A DNA stretch of 64,000 nt. It comes from Eonycteris spelaea (taxonomy: Eukaryota > Chordata > Mammalia > Chiroptera > Pteropodidae). Below are positions 57,700-64,000 of this stretch, piece after piece; position 1 is the first letter of the stretch, and the number at the start of each line of letters is the position of its first letter. The DNA lies in the NCBI GenBank assembly GCA_003508835.1, contig PUFA01000068.1, forward strand, positions 4,216,001 through 4,280,000. Reading direction: 5' to 3'. The notes beneath the pieces were generated by a model. That model did no database searches. It was not told the DNA's origin and saw only the letters and a program-made list of their open reading frames with translations. The translations under genes and the position numbers were made by a program.

Positions 57700-58370
57700 C
57701 TATCATGTGTTTTGCACAGTAATTTTTGTCTTCTTGGCATGAAAGTGACAGACATTAATTTAACAATTGTATGTGAAAATATTGTCAAAAATGTTTGACA
57801 ATTAGATGTAGAAATGGAGGAGGGAAGAAGAAAATAATAGTAATTGGTGGTGGTGGCTAGGCTTACAGATTCAGAGATAAAACACTATTTCTCTGAAAAG
57901 ACACACCTGAAACAATTAGGGAAGTTTGGAAAGTATTTCTTCCCAGAATGTTGATTTTGATGCCATCCAAATAGTCAATGGCTGCAGTTTGAAGGAATCA
58001 ACTGTGGAGCTAAGTAAACTTATAATGAATACTTAAACCATTTCAATTTAGTCTTGTCAGAAAGGTCATTCAGTAAAGGAGGCGTTTTGATCACAGCAAT
58101 TCTCTTTGTATTTGAGACGCTAGTCTCTTTCTATTTGATTATTCAAGGATACATTTGGGATGCAGAGACAATTTGCCAAAACCTATCTTTAAAACTCAGC
58201 TGCTTAAAGAAGAAACAAAAACACTGTGGGATAGAAATTGCCAGAAGAATCCATTTAGCAACTTCTTTAATAAAGTCAGCCTAGAACATTGGGCTCAGAA
58301 TCAGATCATTATAGAAATATAGACCTGGAAAGGACATACAGGTGAAAAAAATGGATTTTAGGGACAAGAA
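57700..58370. other. Unassigned sequence
   Basis: No gene recognised. Confidence 0.4.
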
Positions 58371-58374
58371 CACA

Positions 58375-58510
58375 AATATTTATTGAGTGTACTCTCTATT
58401 GGGCACTTGCAAAACATTTCATACAATATAGGCATTGCTATGTTCATCTGGTGCTCATACTTAGACTGATTAACTTACCTGCTATCATACAGCAGGTGTG
58501 AAAAAGAGCT
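58375..58510 (-). mobile_element. MIR fragment
   Basis: TATTTATTGAGTGTACTCTC, TTAACTTACCTGCTATCATA and CAGCAGGTGTGAAAAAGAG resemble reverse MIR. Confidence 0.6.
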
Positions 58511-58651
58511 GGACCCACAGTCACTCAGAGTTTCAATAGAAACTTTCTCAGAGGTAAAGAACATTATCCCCCCAAATCACTCAACTGTGACATAATACAT
58601 CCAGAATAACAACTCGTCTTTTAATTCCTAGTTAAGTGCTCTTTCCACCAG

Positions 58652-58656
<5 letters not shown>

Positions 58657-58703
<47 letters not shown>
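58657..58703. repeat. (TG)23 microsatellite
   Basis: About 23 uninterrupted TG units. The longest pure dinucleotide in the window. Confidence 0.98.
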
Positions 58704-58704
<1 letters not shown>

Positions 58705-58705
<1 letters not shown>

Positions 58706-59115
58706 GGATACAAAGATAAATTTTGTGCAATAAAATATACTTATTAAACATCAATTTATATTATTCTATGCTTTCATACTTCTTTCAATTTTGAATTTAA
58801 AGACTTTTTCTAAGAATAGGACATGAATTAATGTTTACCATTAATATGTTTTTAATATTTATGCTTACTTTAAATTATTTATATTTTCACATTATCTATG
58901 TATCTCCATAATAATGATATTTTCTGCTTTATAAGAGATGCATTAGCTTTCATCACTGCGTGAAAACGTCTTGATAGCTTAATGCTTCTATTTTATAATG
59001 TTGATTGCTTACCTACCAAGTGAGAATGGTGTCAGAATTTAGCAACACATTTGTATTTTCTCTCTAAGTGGTTTCATAAATTGCAAATACGAACATCAAG
59101 TATTAGTATTAGCAA
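58705..59115. other. Unassigned AT-rich sequence
   Basis: Nothing recognised. Confidence 0.4.
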
Positions 59116-59119
59116 TAAT

Positions 59120-59360
59120 AATAGCTAACACAGAGTTTAATATGTGCAAGTCACAAGTTACCTTTTTAAAATTATATACTAACTCATTTTTATCCTTACA
59201 TAATCCTATTAGGTAAACATTGTTATAACTCTGTTTTACAATTAAGAAAATTGGGGCACGGACAGGTTCAGCAAATTGTTCAAGGTCATCTAATTGGTAA
59301 ATGACAGTGTCAGGATTCCAATTCCAACCCAGACAACCTTGCTCCAGAGTCTAAGCTCCT
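59120..59360 (-). mobile_element. MIR SINE, near full length
   Basis: TTACATAATCCTATTAGGTA, AAGAAAATTGGGGCACGGAC, GTTCAAGGTCATCTAATTGG and TTGCTCCAGAGTCTAAGCTC. Confidence 0.95.
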
Positions 59361-59609
59361 ACCCATTCACTATTGCTGCTTCTCAGGATGTACATCAGGA
59401 CTTTGTACAAAATTCTGCAGGAGTCTTTATCATGCTCTCTCTTTTCCTACAGAAGCCTGTTCTAGAGGCTATAGTCATACCCAATACATGCCACCTTGTC
59501 TCCTCTGGTCCCAGAAATTGAGCAGAAACAATTTGAGTAGTTATGTGAGAGCACATTTGAAGATATTGTGTATTATAGGACTTATTTCTGGGAGACAATG
59601 TAAGGAAAA

Positions 59610-59740
59610 GAATGAAGCCAGTCCTGTGTTCACTTCCCAGTCAGTTACTTTCTAGCTTCATGAACTTGGATATGCAACTTCTTTGAGTCTCAGTGTCTGC
59701 AGGTGTAAAGTTGGGGAAAGTAATGTCCAACTCTCAGTAT
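59610..59740 (+). mobile_element. MIR fragment
   Basis: CTTTCTAGCTTCATGAACTT, TTTGAGTCTCAGTGTCTGCA and GTGTAAAGTTGGGGAAAGTA. Confidence 0.8.
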
Positions 59741-59969
59741 TCAGTAAAACCCCCTTTAGAGGCAATATAGCTAAAGCACCTTCATTAAAATAGTCAAGTA
59801 ATATATGCTCAAAATGATGGCATTTTCATCAATAGTACATGGTATAAGATGAACCAATATATGACTCATGTAACTCAGGAAAAACTTGGTTAAAGAAGAG
59901 GCTATGTAAATAGGAGAACACATAAGGTTTGTCTACCATGAAATGAAGCTTATTTTCAGTAGTGTGTCA

Positions 59970-60135
59970 TTGTAATTCACAGCTTAGACCTTTGGAGTCA
60001 TGCAAGTTTAGGTTTTGATCCTATTTTGTTTTCGGCTATGTACTTCTTGTCTATCTGCTCTTAGGTAAAACTTCCTAAGCCTTGTTTCCTTATCTACAAG
60101 TTGGGGATAATTATAATTACCTTAGAAATTATTTA
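59970..60135 (+). mobile_element. MIR SINE
   Basis: CTTTGGAGTCATGCAAGTTT, TTAGGTTTTGATCC, CTTGTTTCCTTATCTACAAG and TGGGGATAATTATAATTACC. Confidence 0.85.
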
Positions 60136-60179
60136 AATATAAGTATATAGTACGCGTGTATATAATATATGTATAGTAT

Positions 60180-60211
60180 ATATGTAGTGTATATACATAT
60201 ACACTATATAT
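60180..60211. repeat. AT-rich perfect palindrome
   Basis: TAGTGTATAT (60185-60194) and ATATACACTA (60197-60206) are exact reverse complements around a 2-base spacer. Pairing continues outward through one G/T mismatch. It could extrude as a cruciform. Confidence 0.85.
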
Positions 60212-60212
60212 C

Positions 60213-60270
60213 TACTTATCTATGTCTGTCTATCATCTATCTATCTATTTATCTATCATCTAATAATCAT
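60213..60270. repeat. (TATC)n microsatellite, interrupted
   Basis: TATC units with TGTC and ATC interruptions, starting directly after the palindrome. Confidence 0.9.
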
Positions 60271-60392
60271 CTGTTTATCTAAGCTATCTATCCACACATC
60301 CAGTAGCATATGGAGATAGCTCTTTGGTAGATATATCCATTTGGTACCAAATTATTTTACTAATGATGGGAAAAGTCCCTTGATATTTGAAT

Positions 60393-60475
60393 GCTATACT
60401 AGTCAGAATTCTCTAGAGAAATGGAACCAATAGGAGATATATCTATGTATCTAGAAAGACAAATGAGAGTGTGAG

Positions 60476-60560
<85 letters not shown>

Positions 60561-60850
60561 CAAAGAATTGATTGCATGATTATGGAGGCTAGCAAGTTTA
60601 AACTCTACAAAGACAATATTCTAGTTTGAGTCCAAAGGCCAGAAGCTGCTGTAAAACCAGGAAGAGCCGAAGTCCCAGTTCAAAGGCTACCAGGCATGAG
60701 AATGCTGTTCTGCTTGGGGAAGGTCAACTTTTTGTCCTTTTCAGGCATTTGACTAATGGATGAGGCTTACTCACATAATGGAAGGCAACTTGCTCTACTC
60801 AGTCTGTGAATTTAAATGTTAATCTCATTCAACAACACTCTCACAGAAAC
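60393..60850 (-). mobile_element. Ancient LTR-like element, same family as 15337-15839
   Basis: On the minus strand it has the same landmarks as the 15.3 kb copy: a gene-distal end near AGTCAGAATTCTCTAGAGAA, GATTATGGAGGCTAGCAAG, GGATGAGGCTTACTCACATA and TTTAAATGTTAATCTCATTC. The 5' end of the LTR (at about 60850) is missing and abuts a MIR tail. A long GT/GA tract has grown near its polyadenylation end. Confidence 0.75.
60475..60556. repeat. (GT)n-(GA)n compound microsatellite
   Basis: About 10 GT units then about 30 GA units with one interruption, inside the LTR. Confidence 0.98.
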
Positions 60851-60915
60851 ATAAATAAAGCACTTACAAGAGTGTCTGGCACATTTGAAAGCTCCATAAA
60901 TGTTATCTATCATCC
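60848..60915 (+). mobile_element. MIR 3' tail
   Basis: AAAGCACTTACAAGAGTGTC, GTGTCTGGCACATTTGAAAG and CCATAAATGTTATCTATCAT. Confidence 0.75.
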
Positions 60916-60924
60916 TTATCATTG

Positions 60925-61275
60925 TATTAGTGGATCGTGTAACAAACATACCGGACATCTCAGTGATTTACAAACAAAAAAAAAACAAAAAAAAACAAAA
61001 CAACCCTTTATTCTTCACTCATGTAATCTGTAGCCTGAGAGTCAGTATGTCCTCTCATCCTAAAAGCCAAGCTAAAGAAAGCTCTTTATCTGAAACGTGC
61101 CATTCTCATGGCAGAGTGTAAAAGCGAGAGTACTAGCAGACTTCTCCTAGTTTCTGCTAAGACATAGAACATATCTTATCTACTCATATTCCATTGGCCA
61201 AAGCATATAATATGGCCAAACCCAAAAATCAAAGGGCAGGATATATGATCTCTAAGGGAAAGTAGAATGGATAGG
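60925..61275 (-). mobile_element. Second ancient LTR-like repeat fragment
   Basis: GTGTAACAAACATACCGGAC, CATTGGCCAAAGCATATAAT and GGCCAAACCCAAAAATCAAA are landmarks of another widespread eutherian LTR-like family. An A/C-rich tract at 60975-61002 interrupts it. Family name and orientation are uncertain. Confidence 0.5.
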
Positions 61276-61279
61276 TACT

Positions 61280-62930
61280 ATACTGAAAACATTAGTATAG
61301 TCTAGTATAATTATTGAAGAACATTTTATCATTAACGTATATAGGGTGCTAGTGGAGAATGGGAAAAGATATGGTAGAAATTAGGTTGAAAAGTAACACA
61401 GCATCAGAGCATCTCTAGAAATCAATCTTGATTTTTTTGGATATACTCCAAGCTTTTTTGGTCTACAGCATCCTACCTCACATCCCTCCTGCTTGTTTTC
61501 TGCTTTTGTTTTATGAGTCAATCTCTTGAACTCTAAGCATGACTTTGAAAAACTGGGCCTTTTACCACATATTACAATATGTGGTAACTTTGACTTGTAT
61601 TATAAATAGAAAAAAAAAAAAGGTTTATGTTACCTCTATTATTGATGTCCTGACTTTCTGGTTTCAAAGTTATATAAACCTTTGTCAAAGTCTTCTATTA
61701 TTTATAATTGTACTTGCTAACTTAGAGTCAGTTGTCATTTTTATTATAGCCCATGAATTTGTAATTAAGCCATTTGAAATAGTTGAAATTTGCAACTGTA
61801 GTGAGTAAATAATTTCAGGCTTTTTTTTTTTTTTTTGATAGATTTCAGGAGAAAGCTTGGAATTGAACCTCCTTTTAAATGGGACTATATGTACACAAAT
61901 GTTATTGACAGCTAATTCTTGGCACTAAATTATGAGTATATGAAGTTGTTATCCACAGAATAAAAAGAATCATTTGAAAAATATTAAGAAAACATTTCAT
62001 AGAAATGTGACTACCGCATTTTTTCACTTGGAGGAAGGAAGGCCCATGGAATACAAGAACCTTTTATTACTCTTCCTATAACTTTACTTTGGGATTAAAA
62101 AGCTAAATGCTGGTTGTCAGCAAAGGGAACTTGGAACTTCAAAACAGGAGCCCTGCAATCCTGTCTTGGCCACTGAAGTATCAGATCTGGGGGCAAGACA
62201 TTTACAAGCACCTTTGAAGCAGGTAGGCAGGGGAGAGGAGTGGAATCTACTGAAATGATGGACATCTTCCAGGTCAACATGTACTTAAAGACTAGATATG
62301 AGAACCTGGATCTAGAGTTGGGAGCACTCGGGATCCAGATAGAAAGGGGCTCCAAAAGGTTCAGGAAATAAATGTGATGTTGTGAAGAGAATAAAAACAT
62401 TGAATGCTATTCATTCAAAGGGTGTACTTTATGGCATATGAATTATATTCTAATTTCAAATTTTTTAGCATGAAAAAAGAAAGAAAAAGAAAAGAAAGCA
62501 AGCATGTATTTGGCCTGCCTCTGGAGTTAAAATCTGACAACATAAAGCTAGTTCTGACTTTGAAATTAAATAAATTCACCCATAACTAAAAGGGATCACT
62601 TATATTTACCCTTTTATAATAATTGTTTTTAACAGTAACACCTTTGATATTGTACATTCAGTAATACCTATTCTTCAAGATGGTATGATAAACATTTTGT
62701 AACATCTTTTTGCTTATTAAAAGGCTGTAACTTTTTAAAAAAGAAATAAATAGAGTAACTACATAAATTGTCATCCAGACCAGTCCATAATGGACAGTGA
62801 AAGCACACACAAGTACATAGGGTCAGTAGTAATAAATCAGGATAGTTCTAGAAATATAGGACATAGTGGGATAGAGAGAACTAAAGAGATAGCAAATAAA
62901 TACATCCTTTATTCTTGCCCCATTTACTTA
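61280..62930. other. Unassigned sequence
   Basis: No gene or named repeat recognised. A-run at 61610-61622, T-run at about 61821-61837 and GAAA-rich tract at 62471-62500. Confidence 0.4.
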
Positions 62931-62934
62931 TCTG

Positions 62935-63290
62935 TTTATTGAACAAATATTTGCTGTCCTCTTGTGTCTTCTTTGGAGAAGCACAGATGCATAAAATGTG
63001 GTACCTGCCTTTTAAGTTATCCTGTTAATAGACTGTTGGAATAGATTATAATTTGTTTGAGATAACCATAGTTTGCGCTCAAGCCCAAGGCATGGATCTT
63101 TGATCTAGTCTTGGATCAGAGAAAAGAGCGAGAAGGAGGAGGTGGTGAGGTTCCCTGGAATAGATGGTATTTGATGTGATCTTCAAAAGAGAGAAGGTAA
63201 AGTGTGGGAGAGGAGTACTAAGGAAAAGATACTTTCCAGTAATAAGCAGGAAAAATGATTTAGTTCATGAAGGTGGTCTTGTTGGCAAGG
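62935..63290 (-). mobile_element. L2 LINE 3' region
   Basis: CTGTTTATTGAACAAATATT, TGGTACCTGCCTTTTAAGTT and GGTATTTGATGTGATCTTCA, then GGTAAAGTGTGGGAGAGGAG, run in reverse L2 order. Confidence 0.75.
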
Positions 63291-63502
63291 AAATTGGAAG
63301 AAAGTAATGTTGTCATCTGACTTCTTAGGACTGAATTTTAGGTGACTGACTCAGGAAACACACCAATTTGTTACGAGCAAAATTCATGGCTTTACATTTT
63401 TTCAGTTCTCAGGTTTAATTCCTGACTGAAGGGATCTGAACAGGACCTCCACTAGGCAAAATCATGCCTTCTCAGAAGTGACTGCTTTTAAAAGTGGTGT
63501 AT

Positions 63503-63724
63503 GGAGGGATTGCTGGGTCATATGGTAGATCAATTCTTAGTTTTTTGAGGAACCTCCAGACTGTTTTCCAAAGTGGCTGTACCAATTTGTAGTCCCACCA
63601 GCAGTGTATAAGGGTTCTTTTTTTCTCTGCATCCTCTCCAACATTTGTTATTACTTGTCCTGTTGATTATAGGTGTGAGATGGTATCTCATTATAGTCTA
63701 AAAAAAAAAAAACAAAAAAAAAAA
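63503..63724 (-). mobile_element. Short antisense L1 insertion with plus-strand A-tail
   Basis: 63506-63697 is the reverse complement of an L1 segment near the end of ORF2/3' UTR (GGATTGCTGGGTCATATGGT, TTTTGAGGAACCTCCAGACT, AGTCCCACCAGCAGTGTATA, GGTGTGAGATGGTATCTCAT). An A-rich tail lies at its right end (63699-63724), on the plus strand. GTGGTGTAT occurs at 63494-63502 and again at 63726-63734 as a target duplication, and the left site reads TTTTAAAAG, a good L1 endonuclease target. An internal deletion at GATTATAGGTGTGAG removes about ten bases of the usual sequence. Confidence 0.85.
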
Positions 63725-63734
63725 CGTGGTGTAT

Positions 63735-64000
63735 ATAGAAATTGACTCTAAGGACAAATAATCTGTTACTAACAGCGAAGAAATAACTGCGAAGGCAGAG
63801 AGATAGTTTGGGCGGAGGGCCATGTTATGATACCACATATGTTTCCATTTGTGATTCCTAGTATAATCTGACCTTTGTTTAAATTAGGGAAATTGTGGAG
63901 GAAAAAAGATAAAGTCCCCAACCCCCGAAAATGTAGTGGAGCTGAGAATTTGTCTAGGTGTCATCATATTCCCTTTCTCTTTAACCTTGATCTTCAGTGA
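63735..64000. other. Unassigned sequence
   Basis: Nothing recognised up to the window end. Confidence 0.4.

Overview
This window looks like nuclear, non-coding DNA from a placental mammal. It is AT-rich and packed with mammalian interspersed repeats: about forty MIR SINE fragments, about two dozen L2 LINE fragments, a few L1 pieces, MaLR/ERVL-type LTRs and hAT-Charlie transposons. A MER1-type element with intact target duplications hints at the primate lineage. However, I find no Alu, and no rodent, carnivore or ruminant SINE, so the species cannot be fixed from the sequence. All repeat names are from remembered consensus features, not from a database search, and boundaries are approximate (usually within 10-20 bases).

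I find no protein-coding gene. The open frames are short, lack recognisable domains, and mostly lie in repeats or in GC-rich sequence where long frames arise by chance. I also see no tRNA, rRNA or known microRNA gene, and no CRISPR array. The window therefore reads as an intergenic region or a long intron.

Layout. 0-2.4 kb: L1 fragments. 2.4-7.3 kb: MIRs and a MER5A-like element in AT-rich DNA. 7.5-8.8 kb: the only GC- and CpG-rich segment, with CCAAT boxes, an octamer-like site and a possible 5' splice site. It is the best candidate for a promoter or first exon, perhaps of a non-coding RNA. 9-37 kb: MIR and L2 fossils, one LTR at 15.3 kb, microsatellites and a few CpG or palindromic islands. 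37.4-38.2 kb: a MER1 element and a solo MLT1-type LTR only 59 bases apart, both with recognisable target duplications. 39-55 kb: further MIR/L2, a 14-base minisatellite, and a local direct repeat of non-obvious origin at 45.48 and 46.21 kb. 56-61.3 kb: long L2 3' ends, a long TG microsatellite, an AT palindrome, and an LTR of the same family as the one at 15.3 kb in the opposite orientation. 62.9-64 kb: an L2, then a short antisense L1 insertion with a sense-side A-tail and target duplication.

No undescribed multi-gene system is supported here. The strongest leads are the CpG-rich segment, the local duplication at 45-46 kb, several short palindromic or CpG-rich unique blocks that could be regulatory, and the odd structure of the L1 insertion at 63.5 kb.
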